Below, piece after piece: positions 8,455 to 16,430 of a stretch of DNA of 64,000 bases. The DNA is from Plantibacter flavus (GTDB lineage: Bacteria > Actinomycetota > Actinomycetes > Actinomycetales > Microbacteriaceae), in contig NZ_CP019402.1 in assembly GCF_002024505.1 (NCBI RefSeq), positions 2,666,001-2,730,000 on the forward strand, written 5' to 3'. Made by a program: the position numbers and the translations under genes. The notes beneath the pieces were generated by a model. That model saw only the letters and a program-made list of their open reading frames with translations, made no database searches and was not told where the DNA came from. The number at the start of each line of letters is the position of its first letter. Positions within the stretch are counted from its first letter, which is position 1.

Positions 8455-10539
8455 GTGACGAGGTGGCCGATGCGGGTTCGCTGGGCGGTATCGATCTGGG
8501 CCTGCTGCGTGGCCGTGCTCCTCGGAGTGGGAGCCACCACCGCCTGGGCGGAGAGCCCGGTGCAGCTCGGGGCCGGGCGCGTGTCCGACAGCGCAGGTGT
8601 CCTCAGCAGCGGTGAGGTCACCGAGATCACGACGGCCGTCGACGAGCTGGCCGCGGATCACGGCGTCGACCTCTGGGTGGTCTACGTGCCGACCTTCACC
8701 GACCCGAGTGACGCCGAGTCCTGGGCGAACCAGACCGCGAAGGACAACAACCTCGGACCGAACCAGTACCTGCTGGCCGTGGCGACCGAGGACCGCGCCT
8801 ACTACCTCTCCGGCGACTCCAGCGGACCGGTGAGCGGTGATCAGCTGACCGAGATCGAGCAGCAGCGGATCCTGCCGCAGCTGCGTGATGACGACTGGAC
8901 CGGCGCCGGCGTCGCTGCCGCCGAAGGCCTGGGTGCCGCCGTCGGCGGCGGGTCGATCGGGGGCACCGGTAGCGGATCAGGTGGCTCGACCGGGTGGCTG
9001 ACCATCCTGCTGATCGTGGTCGTCGCCGTCGTGGCCGTCGTCCTCCTGGTCGTCTTCCTCCGCCGGCGCCGTGCTGCGAACGGCGACGGCGCGGTGACCG
9101 CGGGCCGGCAGGGGGCGCCGGTCGACCCGCTGACCATCGCCCCGATCCCCGAGCTCGAACGACTCGCCGGCAGTGCGCTCGTCCAGACCGACGACGCGGT
9201 CCGGACGAGCGAGGAGGAGCTCGGCTTCGCGACCGCCTCCTACGGCGAACCGGCCACGGCCGCGTTCACCGCTGCCCTCGCCGGAGCGAAGGACGACCTC
9301 TCGCACGCCTTCGCACTCAAGCAGCGGCTCGACGACGCCGAGCCGGACACGGAGCAGCAACAACGCGACTGGAACCTCCAGATCATCCGGCTCTGCGAGC
9401 ACGCGAACCACGTGCTCGACGAACAGGCCGCCTCGTTCGACGAGCTCCGCGCGCTCGAGAAGAACGCGCCCGCGGCGGTCGAGGAGCTGCGAGCCAGGGC
9501 GGCCGCAGCCGGACCGACGGTGACGGCCGCGCAAGACGCGGTGCACGCCCTGCAGACGCGCTACAGCCCCGACGCCCTCATCACCGTGATCGACAACCCG
9601 GCGGAGGCGACCGAGCGACTCGCCTTCGCCACCGCGGCGATCTCGGACGCAGCTGCGCGGCTCGCCGCCGGAGACTCGGGCGAGGCCGCCGTCGGCATCC
9701 GCGCCGCGGAGGAAGCGCTCGACCAGGCAACCCAGCTCACCGGGGCCGTGAAGCGGCTGCAGGCGGATCTGACGACCGCCGAGCAGCACCTCGCCGCCAG
9801 ACTGGCCGAATTGGACGGGGACGTCGCCGCGGCGGGCGGCCAATCCGACCCGACCGGCACCCTCGCCGCAGCGGTCGCGAGTACCACCGCGACGGTCTCG
9901 CAGGTGCGCGGCGCGCTCGGCGCACCGAACAACCCGATCGCCCTCCTCGCCCGCTTGGATGCGGCGAACACGCAGATCGACGGTGCTCTCCAGGGGGTGC
10001 GCACCGCGGCGGAGCAGCGACAACGCGCCGCAGCCGCCCTCGGACAGACCCTGCAGACGGCGGGCGCGCAGGTGTCGGCTGCAGAGGACTTCATCGTCTC
10101 GCGGCGCGGAGCCGTCGGCCCGGAGGCCCGGACGCGCCTCGCCGAGGCCGGCCGAACCCTCGTGCAGGCCCAGGGCCTCGCCGCCACCGACCCGACGCAG
10201 GCGCTCCCCCTCGCCCAGCGCGCCAACTCGCTCGCGAATCAAGCGGTGCAGCTCGCCCAGGCCGACCTCGGGCAGTTCCAGAGCCAGTCGGCGGGCGGAC
10301 TCGGCGGCATGTTCGGCGGCGGCCAGGGTCAGCAGGGCGGCAACGGGATGCTCGGTGCGGTCCTCGGCGGCATCCTGATCAACTCCGTCCTCGGCGGCGG
10401 GTCCCGTTCCGGCGGCGGCATGTTCGGCGGCGGCGGATCGAGCGGCGGCATGTTCGGCGGCGGCTCCGGTCGCTCACGCAGCGCCGGCAGCTTCGGTGGC
10501 GGCGGCACCCGATCCCGACGCGGCGGCGGTCGCTTCTGA
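8455..10539 (+). CDS. TPM domain-containing membrane protein
   Basis: A 694-residue extracytoplasmic protein. A signal peptide (about 1-32, ending near TTAWA) is followed by a TPM (YgcG-type) domain at about 40-165 with DELAADHGVDLWVVYV and LGPNQYLLAVATEDRAYYL. A single membrane helix at about 183-204 (TILLIVVVAVVAVVLLVVFL) leads to a long alanine-rich, probably coiled-coil cytoplasmic part. The tail is rich in GGMFGGG and GGGTRSRRGGG repeats. GTG 8455 is used; ATG 8470 is an alternative. The next gene is pspA, 74 bases downstream, so the protein may act in envelope-stress sensing. This TPM-PspA pairing is common in actinobacteria, but the role is not proven. Confidence 0.8.
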   Translation: MTRWPMRVRWAVSIWACCVAVLLGVGATTAWAESPVQLGAGRVSDSAGVLSSGEVTEITTAVDELAADHGVDLWVVYVPTFTDPSDAESWANQTAKDNNLGPNQYLLAVATEDRAYYLSGDSSGPVSGDQLTEIEQQRILPQLRDDDWTGAGVAAAEGLGAAVGGGSIGGTGSGSGGSTGWLTILLIVVVAVVAVVLLVVFLRRRRAANGDGAVTAGRQGAPVDPLTIAPIPELERLAGSALVQTDDAVRTSEEELGFATASYGEPATAAFTAALAGAKDDLSHAFALKQRLDDAEPDTEQQQRDWNLQIIRLCEHANHVLDEQAASFDELRALEKNAPAAVEELRARAAAAGPTVTAAQDAVHALQTRYSPDALITVIDNPAEATERLAFATAAISDAAARLAAGDSGEAAVGIRAAEEALDQATQLTGAVKRLQADLTTAEQHLAARLAELDGDVAAAGGQSDPTGTLAAAVASTTATVSQVRGALGAPNNPIALLARLDAANTQIDGALQGVRTAAEQRQRAAAALGQTLQTAGAQVSAAEDFIVSRRGAVGPEARTRLAEAGRTLVQAQGLAATDPTQALPLAQRANSLANQAVQLAQADLGQFQSQSAGGLGGMFGGGQGQQGGNGMLGAVLGGILINSVLGGGSRSGGGMFGGGGSSGGMFGGGSGRSRSAGSFGGGGTRSRRGGGRF

Positions 10540-10613
10540 TCCGCTGCACCACCCATCTCATCACCAGACACCGACCGACACGACCCAGCAGGACACGAGA
10601 GAGGAACCACACC

Positions 10614-11390
10614 ATGGCAGAGAAGCAGTCCATCTTCGGACGCATCGCCCAGCTGACCAAGGCCAACATCAACGCGCTGCTCGACTCCGCCGAGGACCCG
10701 CAGAAGATGCTCGACCAGATGGTCCGGGACTACACGAACTCGATCGCCGACGCCGAGAGCGCGATCGCCGAGACGATCGGCAACCTCCGGCTCCTCGAGC
10801 AGGACCACCAGCAGGACGTCGAGGCGGCCTCCGAGTGGGGCACGAAGGCGCTGGCCGCGAGTCGCAAGGCCGACGAATACCGTCAGGCGGGCAACGCTGC
10901 GGACGCCGACAAGTTCGACAACCTCGCGAAGATCGCGCTCCAGCGCCAGATCGGCGCCGAGAACGAGGCCAAGCAGGCCGAGCCGCAGCTGGCGTCCCAG
11001 ACGAAGGTCGTCGAACAGCTGAAGAACGGCCTCAACGGCATGAAGACGAAGCTCGAGCAGCTGAAGACGAAGCGCAGCGAGCTGGTCGCCCGGGCCAAGA
11101 CCGCCGAGGCGCAGCGCAAGGTCGCGGACGCGGTCGGCAGCATCGACATCATGGATCCGACGAGCGACCTCAGCCGCTACGAGGACAAGATCCGTCGCGA
11201 GGAGGCGAAGGTGCTCGGTCAGCAGGAGCTCGCCGCATCGAGTCTCGACGCGCAGTTCAACGACCTCGAGGACCTCGGCGAGCTGACCGAGGTCGAGGCC
11301 CGGCTCGCCGCACTGAAGGGCGGCGGTTCCGCGTCGCCCGCGATCGAGTCCTCCGGCCCCGAGTACACGCCGAACGCCGACCACTCCTGA
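10614..11390 (+). CDS. pspA: PspA/IM30 family membrane-stress protein
   Basis: A 258-residue all-helical protein of the PspA/IM30 (ESCRT-III-like) family, which coats stressed membranes from the cytoplasmic side. It starts with the usual amphipathic stretch IFGRIAQLTKANINALLD, then DPQKMLDQMVRDY, followed by a long coiled coil of about 170 residues. The start is supported by AGAGGA nine bases upstream. It follows the TPM-domain gene on the same strand. A strong hairpin lies 10 bases beyond the stop, so these two genes are probably a unit. No PspF- or PspC-like regulator is present here. Confidence 0.92.
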   Translation: MAEKQSIFGRIAQLTKANINALLDSAEDPQKMLDQMVRDYTNSIADAESAIAETIGNLRLLEQDHQQDVEAASEWGTKALAASRKADEYRQAGNAADADKFDNLAKIALQRQIGAENEAKQAEPQLASQTKVVEQLKNGLNGMKTKLEQLKTKRSELVARAKTAEAQRKVADAVGSIDIMDPTSDLSRYEDKIRREEAKVLGQQELAASSLDAQFNDLEDLGELTEVEARLAALKGGGSASPAIESSGPEYTPNADHS

Positions 11391-11399
11391 CGATCCGAC

Positions 11400-11425
11400 G
11401 GGCCCTCGGAACCTCCCGAGGGCCC
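11400..11425 (+). terminator. Hairpin terminator after pspA
   Basis: A 10-bp perfect stem GGGCCCTCGG/CCGAGGGCCC with a 6-base loop, 10 bases after the pspA stop. No T-run follows. Confidence 0.65.
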
Positions 11426-11466
11426 GTCGCCCTCGCCCCCTCGCACCATCTCCAGGAAGGCACCGC

Positions 11467-12327
11467 ATGACGAAGTTCGTCGTCGTCCCCCAGTGGCAGG
11501 GCTCCGGCTCGTCCAGGGCCATGCAGTTGATCGATGGAGCCGAGGCGATCCGTGGCGACCTGCCCACGGCGGCCACGACACTCGTCCACGTGCCGACCGA
11601 GGCCGGCGAGGCCCTCGACACCGACATCCGGCGCGCCAGTTCCCTCGTGACGACCGCGGAACTCCAACGTCAGGCGCTCGTCGGGATCGACGAGCCCGTC
11701 ATCACCATCGGTGGGGACTGCGGCGTCGAACTCGCGTCGGTCGGTGAGGCCCTCCGACGCGACCCCGGCATCGCCGTCGTCTGGTTCGACGCCCACGGCG
11801 ACCTCAACACCCCGCTCAGCTCGCCGTCCGGGTCGTTCAGCGGCATGGTCGCCCGGGCGCTCACCGGCGAAGGCGCCGCGATGCTGCTGCCCGAGGCCCC
11901 ACTCGATCCCGCCCGACTCGTCCTCGTGGGGGTGCGCGACCTCGACGACGGTGAACTCGCCCACATCGAGGAGCGTGGCATCCCCATGGTCTCCTCGGTG
12001 ATGACGAGCGCCGCCGAGGTGGTCGCGGCCGTCGAGGCGACGGGCGCCGACCGCGTCTACCTGCACGTGGACGTCGACGTCCTCGACCCCGCGGTCATCG
12101 CCGGCGTCAGCTCGGCCGTCCCCTTCGGTCTCGAACTCGGCACCCTGCTCGACTGCATCACCGCCCTCCGGGCACGGTTCGGCTTCGCCGGGGCCGGGGT
12201 CACGGGCTTCTCGCCCGGCTCCCCCGACGCCGCAGCCGACGACCTCGGCACCATCCTCCGCATCATCGGCGCGATCAGTCGCGAACCGAAACCCGACAGC
12301 ACCAACCCGACAGGAGTCACCCCATGA
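11467..12327 (+). CDS. Arginase/agmatinase family (ureohydrolase-fold) protein
   Basis: A 286-residue ureohydrolase-fold protein. The central manganese motif DAHGD is at 108-112 and DVDVLDP at 202-208. The first metal motif, normally GGDHS, reads GGDCG at 82-86, so the usual His ligand is Cys85. Either the site binds a different metal set or the enzyme acts on a different substrate (agmatinase, formiminoglutamase and guanidino-acid hydrolases share the fold). CAGGAAGG supports the ATG. The gene overlaps the next one by four bases (ATGA), so it is translationally coupled to a disulfide oxidoreductase. The family call is firm; the substrate is unknown. Confidence 0.85.
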   Translation: MTKFVVVPQWQGSGSSRAMQLIDGAEAIRGDLPTAATTLVHVPTEAGEALDTDIRRASSLVTTAELQRQALVGIDEPVITIGGDCGVELASVGEALRRDPGIAVVWFDAHGDLNTPLSSPSGSFSGMVARALTGEGAAMLLPEAPLDPARLVLVGVRDLDDGELAHIEERGIPMVSSVMTSAAEVVAAVEATGADRVYLHVDVDVLDPAVIAGVSSAVPFGLELGTLLDCITALRARFGFAGAGVTGFSPGSPDAAADDLGTILRIIGAISREPKPDSTNPTGVTP

Positions 12328-13739
12328 GCCGTACCGTCGATCTCGTCGTCATCGGAGCCGGACCCGTCGGCGAGAACGTCGCCGACTACGCCCACAAGAG
12401 CGGTCTGAGCGTCGTCATCGTCGAGAGCGAACTGGTCGGCGGTGAGTGCTCCTACTGGGCCTGCATGCCGTCCAAGGCCCTCATCCGCTCGGGCGCCGCC
12501 CTGCGGGCCGCCAAGCGCACGGGGGGAGCCATCCCCGAGGACACCGCGCTCGATCCGCTCAAGGTCCTCGCGCGACGGGACTCGTTCACGAGCGACTGGT
12601 CGGACGACGGCCAGGTCGAGTGGCTCGAGGGCGCCGGCATCGAGCTGGTGCGTGGGCACGGTCGCCTGACCGGCGAGCGCGAGGTCACCGTGACGGCCGC
12701 CGACGGCTCGACGACGGTGCTCACGGCGACGCACGCCGTCGCGGTCTGCACCGGCTCCGCGGCGCTCCTCCCCGACATCCCCGGGCTGTCGGCGGTGGAG
12801 CCGTGGACGAGCCGCGAGGCCACGAGCGTCCAGACCCTGCCGGAGTCCGTCGCCTTCCTCGGTGGCGGCGTCGTCGCCGTCGAGCTCGCGACCGCCTACC
12901 GCTCGCTCGGGGTCGACGTCACGCTCGTCGCCCGCAGCGGCCTGCTCGGCAACACCGAGCCGTTCGCCGGCGAGCTCGTCGAGTCCTCCCTGCGTGAACT
13001 CGGCGTGACGATCGTGCACGCCTCCCCCACCGCCGTCTCCCGGGCCGCCGACGGCGCCGTCACGCTCGAGTTCGACGACCGGGACGCGGTCACGACGGCG
13101 GAACTCGTCGTGGCCACCGGCCGGACGCCCCGGACGGACGACCTCGGGCTCGAGACCATCGGCCTGGAACCGGGTGCCTGGATCGAGGTCGACGATCAGC
13201 TCCTCGCTCACGGCAGCGACTGGCTCTACGCCGTCGGCGACGTCAACCACCGGGCGCTCCTGACGCACCAGGGTAAGTACCAGGCACGCGCCGCGGGAGC
13301 GGTCATCGCAGCACGGGCGAACGGCGAGGACGTCGACACCAGCCCGTGGAGCGACCACGCGGCGACCGCCGACCACCGTGCCGTGCCGCAGGTCGTCTTC
13401 TCCGAGCCCGAGGTCGCAGCCGTCGGGCTCACGGCCGCGCAGGCCGAGGCGGCGGGGATCGCCCACCGGGTGGTCGACTACGATCTCGGTGGCATCGCGG
13501 GCTCGAGCCTCCACGCCGACGGCTACACCGGGCGGACGAGGATGGTCGTCGACGAGGAGCGCGGCGTGATCATCGGGATGACCTTCGTGGGTCAGGACGT
13601 CGCCGAACTCGTCCACGCCGCGACGATCGCCGTCGTCGGTGAGGTGCCGCTGCACCGCCTCTGGCACGCGGTGCCGTCCTACCCGACGATGAGCGAGATC
13701 TGGCTGCGACTCCTCGAGACCTACCGGAGCGGTGCGTGA
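12324..13739 (+). CDS. Pyridine nucleotide-disulfide oxidoreductase (dihydrolipoyl dehydrogenase-like)
   Basis: A 471-residue FAD/NAD(P) oxidoreductase of the lipoamide dehydrogenase / mercuric reductase group. The FAD motif is GAGPVGENVADYA. The redox-active pair is C42 and C47 in GGECSYWACMPSKAL. The NAD(P) motif is GGGVVAVELATAYRSLGVDV, and the second FAD motif is YAVGDVNHRALLTHQGKY. The C-terminal dimer domain ends with HAVPSYPTMSEIW, where the catalytic His is expected. No 2-oxo-acid dehydrogenase E1/E2 gene is adjacent, so the disulfide substrate is open. It overlaps both neighbours by four bases in a three-gene operon. Confidence 0.88.
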   Translation: MSRTVDLVVIGAGPVGENVADYAHKSGLSVVIVESELVGGECSYWACMPSKALIRSGAALRAAKRTGGAIPEDTALDPLKVLARRDSFTSDWSDDGQVEWLEGAGIELVRGHGRLTGEREVTVTAADGSTTVLTATHAVAVCTGSAALLPDIPGLSAVEPWTSREATSVQTLPESVAFLGGGVVAVELATAYRSLGVDVTLVARSGLLGNTEPFAGELVESSLRELGVTIVHASPTAVSRAADGAVTLEFDDRDAVTTAELVVATGRTPRTDDLGLETIGLEPGAWIEVDDQLLAHGSDWLYAVGDVNHRALLTHQGKYQARAAGAVIAARANGEDVDTSPWSDHAATADHRAVPQVVFSEPEVAAVGLTAAQAEAAGIAHRVVDYDLGGIAGSSLHADGYTGRTRMVVDEERGVIIGMTFVGQDVAELVHAATIAVVGEVPLHRLWHAVPSYPTMSEIWLRLLETYRSGA

Positions 13740-14146
13740 CCCGTCCCGGCGACGTCGACGAGCCGCGGAGCCGTCGTTCCGGCGGCCCGTGGCTCGACTC
13801 ACCCCTGAGCCGGATCGGGTACTGGTACGCCACGCTCACCGGGCTCGTCTGGGGCGCACTCTGGAGCACCGGCCCGGTCGAACGGCGGGGCGGGATGATC
13901 GTCTTCCGCGGGATGCCGTCGTGGACGTTCGGCCGAGGTGGTTCATGCGTCGGCGGGGTGTACCTCACCGACCGGAACGTGTCGACCCGGGTGCTCGAAC
14001 ACGAGGCGGTGCACAAACGGCAGTGGCAGCGGTACGGCATGCTCTTCCCGCTGATGTACGCGATCGCCGGTCGAGATCCGCTCCGGAACCGCTTCGAGAT
14101 CGAAGCCGGTCTCGAAGCGGGAGGCTACCTGCCGAAGCGCCGCTGA
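13736..14146 (+). CDS. Small HEXXH protein (often labelled Fe-S oxidoreductase)
   Basis: A 136-residue protein starting with GTG at 13736, overlapping the oxidoreductase stop by four bases. One hydrophobic segment (YWYATLTGLVWGALW, about 29-43) may anchor it to the membrane. LEHEAVHKRQW carries an HEXXH motif at 89-93, and E121/E123 in FEIEAGLEAGGY could be the third ligand, as in minimal zinc peptidases. Homologues are commonly annotated as Fe-S oxidoreductase, but I see no cysteine cluster (one Cys only). I therefore call it a possible metalloprotease-like protein of unknown function. Confidence 0.7.
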   Translation: MTRPGDVDEPRSRRSGGPWLDSPLSRIGYWYATLTGLVWGALWSTGPVERRGGMIVFRGMPSWTFGRGGSCVGGVYLTDRNVSTRVLEHEAVHKRQWQRYGMLFPLMYAIAGRDPLRNRFEIEAGLEAGGYLPKRR

Positions 14147-14192
14147 CGAGCGTCGCGGCGTCCGCGCGATGCCGAGCCGGTTCGAGGGCGTG

Positions 14193-14648
14193 TCAGTGCG
14201 ATGCGCGCTCGACCGAGCTCGAGCGCTGACGCACGCCGATGCTGGCCAGGGTCATCCTGAGGTCGTTCCGGAGACCCGTCAGGTGCTCCGTCTCGCCGCC
14301 GATCCACACGTGGTAGTCGGCCGCGTCGTGTCCGTCGACGTCGAGCATCTCGCTCGCCCAGGCCCGAGTCGCTCGCGCGACGGCCTGACCGCGTGCGCAC
14401 CGGCTGCCCGTTCCGGGTTCCCCCGAACGCGCTGCGCGGACGAGCCACGTCACGACGACGCGTCCCGGCGAGTCGAGGGTGGTGATCGACGCGGCGTCGT
14501 CGACCTCGACGAAGACCTGACCGCGGGCGCAGATGGGGAGCAGCGCGAGGACCTCAGCCAGCTCGCCGACCGACGACTCGTCGCCCGCGAGCAGCACGTG
14601 GCGTGCGTCCGCAACGGCGAACTCCGCCGGATCCTCGAAATAGCTCAC
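14193..14648 (-). CDS. Siderophore-interacting protein domain (SIP) protein, short form
   Basis: A 151-residue protein corresponding to the C-terminal SIP (NAD(P)H-binding) half of siderophore-interacting ferric reductases. It has ARHVLLAGDESSVGELAEVL near the start and DYHVWIGGETEHLTGLRNDL near the end. The FAD-binding N-terminal half of the usual 260-280-residue proteins is missing, so it may need a separate flavin partner. GTG 14648 follows TATACT by exactly six bases, so it is probably leaderless. An iron box overlaps this promoter, so expression should rise when iron is low. Confidence 0.82.
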   Translation of the reverse strand: MSYFEDPAEFAVADARHVLLAGDESSVGELAEVLALLPICARGQVFVEVDDAASITTLDSPGRVVVTWLVRAARSGEPGTGSRCARGQAVARATRAWASEMLDVDGHDAADYHVWIGGETEHLTGLRNDLRMTLASIGVRQRSSSVERASH

Positions 14649-14654
14649 GCGATC

Positions 14655-14673
14655 AGTATAGGCGAGCCTAAGC
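14655..14673 (-). promoter_or_regulatory. IdeR/DtxR iron box over the SIP promoter
   Basis: Read on the minus strand the site is CTTAGGCTCGCCTATACT. The palindromic core TAGGCNNGCCTA (14659-14670) matches the DtxR/IdeR operator. The -10 hexamer TATACT (14655-14660) overlaps the box, so iron-loaded repressor would block RNA polymerase. The ABC operon starting at 14922 is divergent from it; whether the same site controls that operon is unknown. Confidence 0.75.
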
Positions 14674-14782
14674 TCACTTCGATCCCCTGCGCAGGGTCTT
14701 CCAAGGCGATAGAGCACATCACGATCCGATCACTCTGTGACGCCCCCTGACACCGTGGCTGGCACCACACACGTCGACTGGG

Positions 14783-14921
14783 TACGCTCGCTGGAGCCCC
14801 AGCGATGCGGCTTTCCGGACGCGGTCCAGTATTCACGCGGCCCAGGCGGGAATGCCCGCTGCCCGGAACCGGTTGTGCGTCTCCAGATGCCGGCCACTCC
14901 AGCATCCCCGAAAGGACCTCC
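14783..14921 (+). promoter_or_regulatory. Promoter and long leader of the first ABC operon
   Basis: TACGCT at 14783-14788 is a plausible -10, with CTGGCA 18 bases upstream as a weak -35. This would give a leader of about 127 bases. It can fold: TTCCGG near 14813 pairs with CCGGAA near 14870, and GCGGG/CCCGC lies within. I do not recognise a known riboswitch. The remainder of the 14649-14921 gap shows only the iron box. Confidence 0.35.
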
Positions 14922-16430
14922 ATGCGTCATCGTCAGCTGCGTCGTCAGCTCCTCACCGCCGCGATCGCGGTCACCGGCGCCGCCCTCGTCCTCACCGGCT
15001 GCGCAGGCCCGGCCGCGACGCCGACGCCCGACGCCGACGCGACCCTGCGGGTCGGTCTCGTCCTGGAGCCCTCCGACCTCAACATCCGCACCACCTCGGG
15101 CGCCGCGCTCGACCAGATCCTCATCGACAACGTCTACCAGGGCCTCGTGTCCCGCACCGAGGACAACCAGATCGTCGACACGCTCGCGAAGAGCCACGAC
15201 ATCAGCGCCGACGGTCTCACCTACACCTTCGTCCTCCGCGACGGCGTGACCTTCCACGACGGCGCCGCCCTGACCGCGGCCGACGTCGTCGACTCCATCA
15301 CCCAGGTGCAGCAGGACCCGACCTTCGTCGACAACGTGGCGCTCCAGAAGGTCGCCTCGATCACGGCCGTCGACGACTCGACCGTGCAGCTGCAGCTCAC
15401 CTCGCCCGACTCCAACCTGTTGTGGACCCTGACCGGACGCGCAGGACTCGTGCTGGAGTCGGGCGCCACCAACGACCTGTCGACGACCGCCAACGGCACC
15501 GGGCCGTTCACGCTGAAGACCTGGAAGCAGGGCGACAGCATCACCTTCGACCGGAACACGAAGTACTGGGGCGACGCTCCGAAGGTCAAGGAGGTCGTCT
15601 TCAGCTACATCCCCGACGCCTCCTCCGCCGTCAACGCCACCCTCGCCGGCGAACTCGACGTGCAGACGGCGCTCGACGCGAACCTCAAGGACCAGATCAC
15701 CCGCGCCGACGGGTTCAGCATCACCGAAGGCAAGACGACCGACAAGTACACCCTCGCCTTCAACAACCAGCGCGCTCCCCTGAACGACCCCCTCGTCCGA
15801 CAGGCGCTCCGCTCCGCCATCGACCACGCCGCGATCGTCGAGGCCGTCGGCGGCGCCGCGGTCGAGCAGTACGGGCCGATCCCCGAGCTCGACCCGGGCT
15901 ACGAGAACCTCAGCGAGCTGGTGAAGTACGACCCGGACCAGGCGAAGGCGCTGCTCGCCCAGGCCGGCCAGGAGAACCTGTCGCTGACGCTCACGATCCC
16001 GAGCTTCTACGGCACCTCGGTGGCCAACGTCCTCGTGTCCGAGTTCAAGGCCATCGGCGTCACCCTCACCGTGAAGAGCGTCGAGTTCCCGACCTGGCTC
16101 AACGACGTCTACACGAACAAGGACTACGACCTCAGCTACGTGAACCACGTCGAGGCGCGCGACTTCCAGAACTGGGCGAACCCGAACTACTACTTCGGCT
16201 ACGACAACGCGCAGGTCCAGTCGCTCTATGCTGAATCCGTAGCGGCGACCGACCCGGCCGTCGCAGCCCAGAAGCTCAAGGAGGCGGCGTACCTCGTGTC
16301 GAAGGACAACGCCGCCGACTGGCTCTACACCGCGATCACCCTCACGGTGGTGCGCGACGGTGTGACCGGCTTCCCCGTGGACTCGGTCAACTCGCGCATC
16401 GACCTGGCGAAGGTCGCCGTGACCGGGTGA
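14922..16430 (+). CDS. ABC transporter substrate-binding lipoprotein (peptide/nickel, SBP_bac_5)
   Basis: A 502-residue lipoprotein of the family-5 solute-binding group. The signal peptide ends in a lipobox, LVLTGC, near residue 27. The mature part carries the hallmark stretch LTYTFVLRDGVTFHDGAALT. The ATG at 14922 has AAAGGA upstream; the longer frame from 14805 lacks one. It heads a five-gene operon encoding two permeases and two ATPases, each overlapping the next. Substrates of this family include oligopeptides, nickel and glycosides. The nearby iron box might hint at a metal complex, but nothing in the protein settles it. Confidence 0.92.
   Translation: MRHRQLRRQLLTAAIAVTGAALVLTGCAGPAATPTPDADATLRVGLVLEPSDLNIRTTSGAALDQILIDNVYQGLVSRTEDNQIVDTLAKSHDISADGLTYTFVLRDGVTFHDGAALTAADVVDSITQVQQDPTFVDNVALQKVASITAVDDSTVQLQLTSPDSNLLWTLTGRAGLVLESGATNDLSTTANGTGPFTLKTWKQGDSITFDRNTKYWGDAPKVKEVVFSYIPDASSAVNATLAGELDVQTALDANLKDQITRADGFSITEGKTTDKYTLAFNNQRAPLNDPLVRQALRSAIDHAAIVEAVGGAAVEQYGPIPELDPGYENLSELVKYDPDQAKALLAQAGQENLSLTLTIPSFYGTSVANVLVSEFKAIGVTLTVKSVEFPTWLNDVYTNKDYDLSYVNHVEARDFQNWANPNYYFGYDNAQVQSLYAESVAATDPAVAAQKLKEAAYLVSKDNAADWLYTAITLTVVRDGVTGFPVDSVNSRIDLAKVAVTG

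Noticed and set aside
14795..14921. Riboswitch in the leader of the first ABC operon
   Set aside because: Stems can be drawn, but no conserved element of cobalamin, nickel/cobalt, SAM or TPP switches is visible.
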